Source of the DNA: Methylovulum sp.
GTDB taxonomy: Bacteria; Pseudomonadota; Gammaproteobacteria; Methylococcales; Methylomonadaceae
NCBI GenBank assembly: GCA_028713595.1
Contig: JAQTNZ010000078.1
Coordinates: 1 to 8,456 of the forward strand
DNA length: 8,456 nucleotides
Reading direction: 5' to 3'
The notes under the pieces were generated by a model, which searched no databases, was not told the origin of the DNA, and was given only the letters and a program-made list of their open reading frames with translations. Made by a program: the position numbers and the translations under genes. Positions 1 to 5,938 of the stretch are shown piece after piece (the stretch's first letter is position 1; every line of letters begins with the position of its first letter).

Positions 1-1584
1 ACCCCCAACTTGGAAGCCAGTCACGAAGACTTGCCCGCAACTGGTGCGCCTGCTGTCGCCAGCACCGCCAGCCCAGTTCCCGGCCTCAGCACATCCGGCA
101 AAATAATAACAGTCAAAACGGATGTCGTTGATCTGGAAATTGATTTACAAGGCGGCACTATCCGCAACATGGATTTGTTGCAATACCCCATGGAAAAAGA
201 CAACGCCTTCCTTAACCAAGTCCGTAACTTGGTGGGTTTGCCCATTGCCGAGAAAAACCACGCGCCTGTGCGCTTGTTCAATAGCCTGCCCAACAAATTG
301 TTCGTGGCCCAAAGCGGCCTGATCGCCGACCAAGGCGCGGCGGCCATTGCCGACCATTATAGCGTTTTCAACAGCGACCAAACCAGCTACACCCTAGAGG
401 CCGGACAAGATGTCCTGACCGTGCCGCTGACCTGGACTGACAACACCGGCCTTAGCGTCACCAAATCCTACACCTTCAAACGTGGCAGCTACGACATTGC
501 CTTAAACCAACACATTGACAACACCTCAGGCAAAGCTTTAGCCATCCGCCAATACGACCAATTGTTGCGGGTGCCTGACCACAGCGACCGTGGCAACATG
601 CTCACGGGCGGGATGCGTGCTTACGACGGCGGGGTCATTTATACCCAAAAAGACAAATATAAAAAAATCAGCTTTGACGACATGGCCGAAGGCAACTTGG
701 AAGATGTCACCCAAGGCGGCTGGACAGCCCTGATCCAACATTACTTCGCCTCCGCTTGGATTCCGCCCGCCAACCAAGAAAATCATTTCTACACCAAAAA
801 ACTGCAAGACGAACACTACGTCATCGGCTCCTATTCGCCTTTAATCACCGTTGACAACAACAGCTCCGCCGACTTCACCGCGCAGCTTTACGCCGGGCCC
901 AAAGTCCAGCCGGTCATGGAAAAAGTCGCCCCTGGCCTTGAGCTGACCGTTGATTACAGCGTTCTGACCTTCATCGGCAAACCGATTTACTGGCTGCTCA
1001 ACCAAATCCACGACGTTACCGGCAACTGGGGCTTGGCGATTATCGGCGTGACCTTGTGTATCAAGTTGTTGTTCTTCCCGCTGTCACAAACCAGCTTCAG
1101 ATCCATGGCAAAAATGCGCAAAATCCAGCCACGTCTGAAAGAGTTGCAAGAGCGTTTTAAAGACGACCGCCAACGCTTCAACACCGAAATGATGGCCTTG
1201 TACAAAAAAGAAAAAGCCAATCCCTTAGGCGGCTGTTTCCCCGTTTTGATACAAATCCCCGTGTTCATGTGCTTGTACTGGGTATTGAGCGAAACCGTCG
1301 AATTCCGCCAAGCCCCGTTCATGCTTTGGATACAAGACTTATCGGTGCAAGACCCGTTCTATGTGCTGCCGCTCATCATGGGCTTGACCATGAAAATCCA
1401 GCAAAGCCTTAACCCAGCACCGATAGACCCTATCCAGGCTAAAGTCATGAAGATGTTCCCTTTAGTCTTCACCGTCTTTTTCCTGTTCTTCCCTGCGGGC
1501 TTGGTGCTGTACTGGGTGGTCAACAACACCCTGTCCATTATCCAGCAATGGTACATCACCAAAAGCATCGTTGAAGACAAGTAA
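1..1584 (+). CDS. yidC: Membrane protein insertase YidC (5' end missing)
   Basis: YidC inserts and folds inner-membrane proteins, alone or with SecYEG. The reading frame is open from base 1, so the gene begins upstream; 528 residues are present against about 550-560 for proteobacterial YidC, so the missing part is roughly the N-terminal signal-anchor helix. Window residues up to about 310 form the periplasmic beta-rich domain. The conserved insertase core follows: the segment starting GNWGLAIIGVTLCIKLLFFP (from about residue 341), a cytoplasmic basic coiled hairpin containing SMAKMRKIQPRLKELQERF, the signature NPLGGCFPVLIQIPVF, then FPLVFTVFFLFFPAGLVLYW. The positive charge of the hydrophilic groove is a Lys (about window residue 355, codon at 1063) where E. 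coli has Arg366. mnmE follows after 6 bases in the same frame, which is the standard order. The TTG at 10 is not the true start. Confidence 0.97.
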   Translation, partial: TPNLEASHEDLPATGAPAVASTASPVPGLSTSGKIITVKTDVVDLEIDLQGGTIRNMDLLQYPMEKDNAFLNQVRNLVGLPIAEKNHAPVRLFNSLPNKLFVAQSGLIADQGAAAIADHYSVFNSDQTSYTLEAGQDVLTVPLTWTDNTGLSVTKSYTFKRGSYDIALNQHIDNTSGKALAIRQYDQLLRVPDHSDRGNMLTGGMRAYDGGVIYTQKDKYKKISFDDMAEGNLEDVTQGGWTALIQHYFASAWIPPANQENHFYTKKLQDEHYVIGSYSPLITVDNNSSADFTAQLYAGPKVQPVMEKVAPGLELTVDYSVLTFIGKPIYWLLNQIHDVTGNWGLAIIGVTLCIKLLFFPLSQTSFRSMAKMRKIQPRLKELQERFKDDRQRFNTEMMALYKKEKANPLGGCFPVLIQIPVFMCLYWVLSETVEFRQAPFMLWIQDLSVQDPFYVLPLIMGLTMKIQQSLNPAPIDPIQAKVMKMFPLVFTVFFLFFPAGLVLYWVVNNTLSIIQQWYITKSIVEDK

Positions 1585-1590
1585 CGGCGT

Positions 1591-2934
1591 GTGGCTATTG
1601 ATTCAGATACCATAGCCGCGATTGCGACACCGCCCGGAAACGGCGGTGTCGGCATCATCCGCATTTCTGGGCCCGCCGTCCCCAGCCTCATCCAAACGCT
1701 GTTTGGCAAACCCCTCCCTCCCCGTTACGCCAGCTACTGCGCTTTTAAAGAAGCCGATGGCAACATTATCGACTCCGGTATTGGCCTGTACTTCCCCGCC
1801 CCCGCCTCTTACACGGGCGAGCATATCCTCGAACTGCAAGGCCACGGTGGTGCGGTAGTGCTGGACATGCTGTTGCGGCGCATCTTGGCATTAGGCGCAC
1901 GTCTGGCTCGTCCGGGTGAATTTACCGAACGCGCCTTCTTAAACAACAAGCTCGATCTGGCTCAAGCCGAAGCCGTTGCCGACCTGATTGCCAGCAGCAC
2001 CGAACAATCGGTACGCTCGGCGCAAAAATCCATGCAAGGCGTGTTTTCCGAGCAGATCAACCAACTGGTCGAAGAACTGACGGAACTGCGCATCTATGTC
2101 GAAGCCGCCATTGATTTTGTCGATGAAGAAATCGATTTCTTAAGCGATGGCGTGGTCGAAAACCGCTTGGTCAAACTATTGGCACGGCTGGCGCAAATCC
2201 AAAAAACCGCCCAACAAGGCCGTCTGCTCCGCGAAGGCATGACCATCGTCCTGGCAGGTAAGCCCAACGCGGGCAAATCTAGCCTGCTTAACGCCCTAGC
2301 CGGACACGAAGCCGCCATAGTCACCCCCATAGCAGGCACCACCCGCGATGTCCTCAGGGAGCGCATCCAGCTTGACGGAATGCCCCTGCACATCATCGAC
2401 ACCGCCGGCCTGCGCGAGAGCGACAACCCTGTCGAACAAGAAGGCATCCGCCGCGCCCGCGAAGAAATGCGCAAAGCCGATAAAATCCTGCTGCTGATCG
2501 ATGCCCGCGAACCCGATGATGAAGCCCTGCTCGACACTTTGCCCGATAACGTGGACATCACCCGCATTTACAACAAAATAGACCTGCTAGCAAAATCCCC
2601 CGCCCTAGAGCAAAACGATGCCGACACCCGCATCTACCTCTCCATCAAAACCGGTGCCGGTATGGACTTATTGGCCCGCCACCTCAAGCAAAGCGTTGGC
2701 TTTAACGAAGCCACCGACAACGTCTTCATCGCCCGCCGCCGCCACCTAGAAGCTTTGGCCCGCGCCTATGAATCGGTCGAAACCGCCCTCAGCCAATTAC
2801 AAATCAACCAAGCCGGCGAACTTGTCGCCGAAGACCTACGCATGGCCCAGCAAAGCCTAGCAGAAATTACCGGACAATTTACCTCCGATGATTTATTAGG
2901 GAAGATTTTTTCTAGTTTTTGTATTGGAAAGTGA
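1591..2934 (+). CDS. mnmE: tRNA uridine-5-carboxymethylaminomethyl modification GTPase MnmE (TrmE)
   Basis: MnmE works with MnmG to build the cmnm5 group on wobble U34 of certain tRNAs, using a tetrahydrofolate one-carbon donor and GTP hydrolysis. The 447 residues are close to the E. coli length (454). The N-terminal folate-binding domain begins [22 protein letters not shown]. The G domain has P-loop GKPNAGKS (223-230), switch TPIAGTTRD (245-253), DTAG (270-273) and NKID (328-331). The helical domain ends in the conserved FCIGK with the catalytic-type Cys at 444. The GTG at 1591 is the only start near the yidC stop; no strong ribosome binding site is seen, so coupling to yidC is likely. The last 13 sense codons (2893-2931 region) are about 26% G+C and unlike the rest of the gene, consistent with the end having been replaced by element DNA. 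Confidence 0.97.
   Translation: MAIDSDTIAAIATPPGNGGVGIIRISGPAVPSLIQTLFGKPLPPRYASYCAFKEADGNIIDSGIGLYFPAPASYTGEHILELQGHGGAVVLDMLLRRILALGARLARPGEFTERAFLNNKLDLAQAEAVADLIASSTEQSVRSAQKSMQGVFSEQINQLVEELTELRIYVEAAIDFVDEEIDFLSDGVVENRLVKLLARLAQIQKTAQQGRLLREGMTIVLAGKPNAGKSSLLNALAGHEAAIVTPIAGTTRDVLRERIQLDGMPLHIIDTAGLRESDNPVEQEGIRRAREEMRKADKILLLIDAREPDDEALLDTLPDNVDITRIYNKIDLLAKSPALEQNDADTRIYLSIKTGAGMDLLARHLKQSVGFNEATDNVFIARRRHLEALARAYESVETALSQLQINQAGELVAEDLRMAQQSLAEITGQFTSDDLLGKIFSSFCIGK
2893..2934 (+). other. Probable left attachment site (attL) of an element integrated at the mnmE 3' end
   Basis: The final stretch of mnmE uses codons such as TTA TTA GGG AAG ATT TTT TCT AGT TTT TGT ATT GGA AAG, while the preceding gene prefers C-ending codons. 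The protein end is intact. An integrase gene begins 160 bases downstream. SGI1-type elements are known to use about the last 18 bp of this same gene (trmE) as attB, including the TGTATTGG segment visible here at 2920-2927. The exact crossover cannot be fixed without the right end, which lies outside the window. The A/T-rich 2935-3040 spacer shows no gene. Confidence 0.6.
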
Positions 2935-3012
2935 AGCGGCAAAGCAACAACAAACAAGAGCTAAACAAAGTCAAGTATAACAATGGCTTTACCCGATTAA
3001 TCCCTTTTTCAT

Positions 3013-3042
3013 TTGTCCTTAATTAGCTTTTTATTGCATTAT
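3013..3042 (+). promoter_or_regulatory. Possible sigma70 promoter for the integrase
   Basis: TTGTCC (3013-3018) and CATTAT (3037-3042) are separated by 18 bases. This would place the transcript start around 3050, inside the repeat cluster that precedes the integrase. The match to consensus is moderate and there is no other evidence for it. Confidence 0.3.
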
Positions 3043-3043
3043 A

Positions 3044-3093
3044 TTTACGCCTAATTTACGCTGTACCCTTTCTTAGGCGTAAATAGGCGTAAA
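3044..3093. repeat. Cluster of four short repeats before the integrase (arm sites or operator)
   Basis: TTTACGCCTA (3044-3053) is the exact reverse complement of TAGGCGTAAA, which occurs twice in tandem at 3074-3083 and 3084-3093. A shorter TTTACGC copy lies at 3055-3061. Two copies therefore face one way and two the other, with about 12 bases between the groups. The last copy overlaps the weak ribosome binding site (AGGCG) of the integrase, whose ATG is at 3095. Possible roles are arm-type integrase binding sites, an integrase autoregulatory operator, or directionality-factor sites. Confidence 0.65.
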
Positions 3094-3094
3094 A

Positions 3095-4225
3095 ATGAAA
3101 ATCACTATCGAGAAACGCCCCCTCAGTGACGGCAAAAAATCATTACGGTTGACGTATTACTACGGCTACACAACGGACGCAGACGGTAAGATCAAGCATC
3201 AGAGAAAATATGAAAAGCTCGACTTGCTTATCCATGACAAACCCAGAACCCCCGAAGAAAAACAGCACAACAAGGAAGCCTTAAGATTGGCGGAGGCCAT
3301 CAAATCAAAACGCATTGTTGAGGCGCAATCCGGCAAGCATGGGTTTTCTGACAACACCAAAGCGAAAGCCAGCTTTTTAAACTATTTTAAGAAGGTGATG
3401 GAGGAAAAACAGCGTAGCACCTCACAATCCAATGCCAGCACTTGGGATGGCTGTTACAAGCAGTTCATCAAATACCACCCCGAACAAGATTTAAGTTTCG
3501 AGAACCTCACGCCCGACTTTATAGGCGGCTTCAAAGAGTATTTGCAAATTGTCGCCAGAACGAAAAGCAACCAGCCACTTAGCCAAAATACCGCCAGCAC
3601 CTACTTCAACAAGCTAAGGGCGGTTGTCAATGAGGCCCATCAAAAGGGCGTTATTGCCAAGAACCCGTTACAGGATGTGTCCGGTATCAAAACCGAAAAC
3701 AACAAGCGCGAATACCTCAGCATCGAAGAGCTAAAAGGCTTGGCTAAGACGGATTGCCGTTACCCTGACCTGAAAAACGCCTTTTTATTTAGTTGCCTTA
3801 CTGGGTTGCGTTGGAGTGACGTTAATAAATTGACCTGGGAAGACGTTCAGGCGTTTGACGGCGGACACCGGATCACCTTCAACCAGCAAAAAACCAATGG
3901 CCTACAATACTTGGACTTGTCCGCCCAAGCCTATGGCCTCATGGGGGAGGGGAAAACAGGCCGGATTTTTACAGGCTTGCGTTATTCGGCCTACATGAAC
4001 ACCGAGCTGTTACGTTGGTGCATGGCAGGGGGGATTAGTCGGCACATCACCTTCCATTCAGCCCGACACACGTTTGCAGTCACCCAGATAACAATGGGTA
4101 CGGATATTTATAGCCTATCCAAACTGCTTGGGCATTCCGAGCTGAAAACCACGCAAATCTATGCGGATATCATCGACTCGCAGCGTAAATTAGCCATGCA
4201 CCGCATACCTGATATTGGGTTGTAG
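3095..4225 (+). CDS. Tyrosine recombinase / site-specific integrase
   Basis: This protein would catalyse integration and excision of the element at the end of mnmE. It has 376 residues. The N-terminal arm-binding-like region (about 1-90) begins MKITIEKRPLSDGKKSLRLT, a SAM-like core-binding domain covers about 92-195, and the catalytic domain about 205-370. A complete active-site set is visible: Arg239 (TGLRWSD), Lys266 (QQKTNG), His321 and Arg324 (HSARHTF), His347 (LLGHSEL), and nucleophile Tyr356 (TTQIYADI). The N-terminal domain and the HSARHTFA / LLGHSELKTTQIYA blocks resemble integrases of Bacteroidetes mobile elements more than lambda- or SGI1-type proteobacterial integrases; this is a judgement by eye. 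It is the first gene inside the element and is transcribed inward, away from mnmE. Confidence 0.95.
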   Translation: MKITIEKRPLSDGKKSLRLTYYYGYTTDADGKIKHQRKYEKLDLLIHDKPRTPEEKQHNKEALRLAEAIKSKRIVEAQSGKHGFSDNTKAKASFLNYFKKVMEEKQRSTSQSNASTWDGCYKQFIKYHPEQDLSFENLTPDFIGGFKEYLQIVARTKSNQPLSQNTASTYFNKLRAVVNEAHQKGVIAKNPLQDVSGIKTENNKREYLSIEELKGLAKTDCRYPDLKNAFLFSCLTGLRWSDVNKLTWEDVQAFDGGHRITFNQQKTNGLQYLDLSAQAYGLMGEGKTGRIFTGLRYSAYMNTELLRWCMAGGISRHITFHSARHTFAVTQITMGTDIYSLSKLLGHSELKTTQIYADIIDSQRKLAMHRIPDIGL

Positions 4226-4228
4226 CAA

Positions 4229-4257
4229 TTGACTGGTGAAACGCTACGCTATACAAT
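4229..4257 (+). promoter_or_regulatory. Sigma70 promoter for higBA
   Basis: TTGACT (4229-4234) and TACAAT (4252-4257) are spaced by 17 bases in the 38-base gap between integrase and higB. A start about 7 bases after the -10 box would fall on or next to the higB ATG at 4264, so the mRNA may be leaderless or nearly so. An overlapping alternative -10, TATACA (4250-4255), has a less favourable 15-base spacer. Confidence 0.65.
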
Positions 4258-4263
4258 CGGAAC

Positions 4264-4542
4264 ATGATTAAATCATTCCAGCACAAAGGCTTAAAAGCCT
4301 TTTTCGAGACGGGCAGCAAGGCGGGTATTCAGGCGCACCATGCCCGAAAGCTTGCCGATGTGTTGCTAAGGCTTGATCTTGCCAAGACGGCCAATGACGT
4401 TAACTTGCCTGGATGGCGATTACATCCACTGGCAGGAAATCTTGCGGGCCATTACTCGATAACGGTTAACGGCAATTGGCGGATAACTTTTAGATTTGAA
4501 GGCGAGGACGTTGTTCTTGTTGATTATATTGACTACCACTAG
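4264..4542 (+). CDS. higB: Type II toxin HigB (RelE/ParE superfamily mRNA interferase)
   Basis: This is the predicted toxin of a HigBA pair; family members bind the ribosome and cut mRNA. The 92 residues match the usual family size. The pattern is characteristic of HigB: MIKSFQHKGLKAFFETGSKA at the start, LNxPG-like NLPGWRLHPLAGNLAGHYSI in the middle, and the closing strands NGNWRITFRFEGEDVVLVDYIDYH. Toxin-before-antitoxin order is typical of higBA. The ribosome binding site is poor (CGGA, 4258-4261) and the promoter is almost on top of the start codon. The stop codon overlaps the antitoxin's ribosome binding site. On a mobile element such a pair usually serves stabilisation or anti-phage functions; which applies here is not shown. 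Confidence 0.93.
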   Translation: MIKSFQHKGLKAFFETGSKAGIQAHHARKLADVLLRLDLAKTANDVNLPGWRLHPLAGNLAGHYSITVNGNWRITFRFEGEDVVLVDYIDYH

Positions 4543-4554
4543 GAGCGCACCCAA

Positions 4555-4869
4555 ATGACGCAAATGTACAACCCGCCCCACCCTGGCGAAGCCTTACGCG
4601 AAGATGTTTTACCCGCGCTTGGCTTGAGCATCACCGCCGCCGCCAAACAACTAGGCGTGACCCGCGCCACTTTATCCCGTGTCCTTAACGGCAAAGCCGC
4701 CATATCGCCAGAAATGGCTTTACGGCTGGAAAGCTGGTTAGGTGTAGAAAACGGTGGCAGGGCGGATTTATGGATCAGCCAGCAAGCCGCTTATGATCTT
4801 TGGCAAGCCAGACAGACAGGTGCGCCGTTCACCGTACAACGGGCAACCATTCCACATTATCCGGCCTAG
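4555..4869 (+). CDS. higA: Antitoxin HigA (XRE-family HTH)
   Basis: This is the predicted antitoxin, which neutralises HigB and represses the pair's promoter. It has 104 residues. The family start MYNPPHPGEALREDVLPALG is present, followed by a helix-turn-helix at about residues 25-62 (LSITAAAKQLGVTRATLSRVLNGKAAISPEMALRL) and the typical WISQQAAYDLWQA tail. AGGAG (4541-4545) overlaps the higB stop and lies 9 bases before the ATG, so translation of the two is probably coupled. No clear terminator follows. Confidence 0.94.
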   Translation: MTQMYNPPHPGEALREDVLPALGLSITAAAKQLGVTRATLSRVLNGKAAISPEMALRLESWLGVENGGRADLWISQQAAYDLWQARQTGAPFTVQRATIPHYPA

Positions 4870-4905
4870 GGAAATCAGTAAACACCACCTTGACTGGATT
4901 GAATT

Positions 4906-5397
4906 TTGTTAGAGCTTATGCAAACTGTAATGGATGATTTACATTTCCCGACAATTAATGAAATTACAAATTTGTTATTACTTTGTGCGCCGAAAGATGT
5001 TTTGACTGAACTTGAATTATCAGAAGATGATTTTGGTGTATTTTGCGGTCATGACTTTTATGAATGTACCGGAGGCGGCTTTATGGGTAATCAGCTTCGT
5101 ATTGAAATTATTGCATTTGCCTTGCATCACGCAAACAAAAATACCCGCAATTATTTGAAATCAAGGCATATAACGAAATCGCTCTACATTGAACAGGCTG
5201 TTATTCATGAACTGGTTAAGATGGCGTATGCCGAAGGCGAATACGATGAGTATGAGCTAACAATTAAATTGGATAATGAGGCGGTTGCTTCATGGAAAAG
5301 CGAAATTTCAAAGAAACGGAGCGAAATTGCAAAATCACATAAGCACAAAAAATATTATGCGGAGCAAAAAGCTTTTATAGAAGACCTCTATAAATAA
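4906..5397 (+). CDS. Unknown protein, A/T-rich, probably truncated by an in-frame stop
   Basis: I do not recognise this protein family. The 163 residues are mostly helical in appearance, soluble, with no signal peptide or membrane segment. Notable parts are an acidic segment LTELELSEDDFGVFCGHDF, a Gly-rich ECTGGGFMGNQ (about 54-64), and a Lys-rich C-terminus (KKRSEIAKSHKHKKYYAEQK). Codon use is clearly more A/T-rich than the neighbours, suggesting separate acquisition. The start is uncertain: TTG 4906 has GGA 7 bases upstream, while ATG 4918 and ATG 4930 are alternatives. Immediately after the TAA at 5395-5397 the same frame continues open for 47 sense codons that look coding, so the intact gene may run to 5541. 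It sits in the accessory slot behind higBA. Confidence 0.6.
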   Translation: MLELMQTVMDDLHFPTINEITNLLLLCAPKDVLTELELSEDDFGVFCGHDFYECTGGGFMGNQLRIEIIAFALHHANKNTRNYLKSRHITKSLYIEQAVIHELVKMAYAEGEYDEYELTIKLDNEAVASWKSEISKKRSEIAKSHKHKKYYAEQKAFIEDLYK

Positions 5398-5541
5398 AAA
5401 TCATGGAAGAGCAAACAAGAAGCGGCAAGGGAGATAACTCCAAAGTTAGAAAATTACATTAGAGAGCATAATTTGCCTGTGGAGTGCTATAACGGCAAAC
5501 CCAAAGAAGATTGGCTTGACTGGGTTTATCGAAACTTGTGA
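5398..5541 (+). pseudogene. In-frame continuation of the preceding gene after a single TAA
   Basis: In the same frame as 4906-5397 and starting right after its TAA, 47 sense codons are open to a TGA at 5539-5541. They contain KSWKSKQEAAREITPKLENY and end PKEDWLDWVYRNL. The pattern W-K-S-K-x-x-A-A-x-x-I followed by a closing W-hydrophobic-x resembles the C-terminal helical module I associate with phage and plasmid hypothetical proteins. The frame ends exactly where a perfect hairpin terminator begins. There is no good start codon of its own. This fits a nonsense mutation (for example GAA or CAA to TAA), or less likely stop-codon readthrough. Confidence 0.5.
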
Positions 5542-5575
5542 CCTGCAAAATGAATTTTGCAGGTATATTTAAATT
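5541..5575 (+). terminator. Perfect 10-bp hairpin, probable terminator
   Basis: ACCTGCAAAA (5541-5550), loop TGAA, TTTTGCAGGT (5555-5564): a perfect 10-bp stem with a 4-base loop, followed by an A/T-rich but broken T run (ATATTTAAATT). It begins at the last base of the TGA that ends the extended frame. It may work in both directions. From 5575 to 5632 I see only the leader of the next gene. Confidence 0.6.
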
Positions 5576-5632
5576 GTTATCGGAGATGTTGAAAATGTAG
5601 CCAGTTCCTAACAAAAACAGGATTGGCAAAAA

Positions 5633-5938
5633 ATGACTAAAAGCACGACCACGACCTTGGTTGATGTGATCGCAAAAATCGACCTTCTTACCAAGGCCGT
5701 TCTATCTAACAAAAATGTCCTTTCGATTGAAGAGCTGGCGGCCTACGCTAACCTAAGCGTTTCGCACATTTACAAACTCACTTCGACTCAACAAATCCCG
5801 CATTTTAAGCCCAGAGGGAAACTTGTTTACTTCAACCGTTCAGAAATTGACGAATGGCTGTTGCAAAATCGCGTTGCCACGGCTTCGGAGATTGAACAAA
5901 AGGCGGCTGACCATTTAGCTGTTGGGGGTGCGAAATGA
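5633..5938 (+). CDS. Helix-turn-helix DNA-binding protein, AlpA/excisionase-like (HTH_17)
   Basis: This is a candidate recombination directionality factor or early regulator of the element. It has 101 residues. The winged-helix/MerR-like excisionase domain is at about 29-78: VLSIEELAAYANLSVSHIYK, then the wing PHFKPRGKLVYFNRSEIDEWL. A short helical segment precedes it (IAKIDLLTKAVLSNK), an arrangement familiar from Bacteroidetes mobile elements. AGGA at 5619-5622 lies 10 bases before the ATG. Its TGA overlaps the start of the next ORF (ATGA, 5935-5938). Small HTH proteins of this type next to an integrase often act as Xis or, like P4 Vis, as a regulator. It could alternatively be purely transcriptional. 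Confidence 0.88.
   Translation: MTKSTTTTLVDVIAKIDLLTKAVLSNKNVLSIEELAAYANLSVSHIYKLTSTQQIPHFKPRGKLVYFNRSEIDEWLLQNRVATASEIEQKAADHLAVGGAK

Noticed and set aside
2094..2567. Long minus-strand ORF (157 aa) opposite mnmE
   Set aside because: It is a shadow of the conserved mnmE frame: Ser/Arg-rich, with no recognisable domain.
2935..3043. tRNA gene as integration target
   Set aside because: No cloverleaf or CCA-type end is visible; the mnmE 3' end itself explains the insertion.
5586..5600. Tiny ORF ATG-TTG-AAA-ATG-TAG as a leader peptide before the HTH gene
   Set aside because: It has only four codons, the GGAG is too close to the ATG, and no attenuator structure follows.
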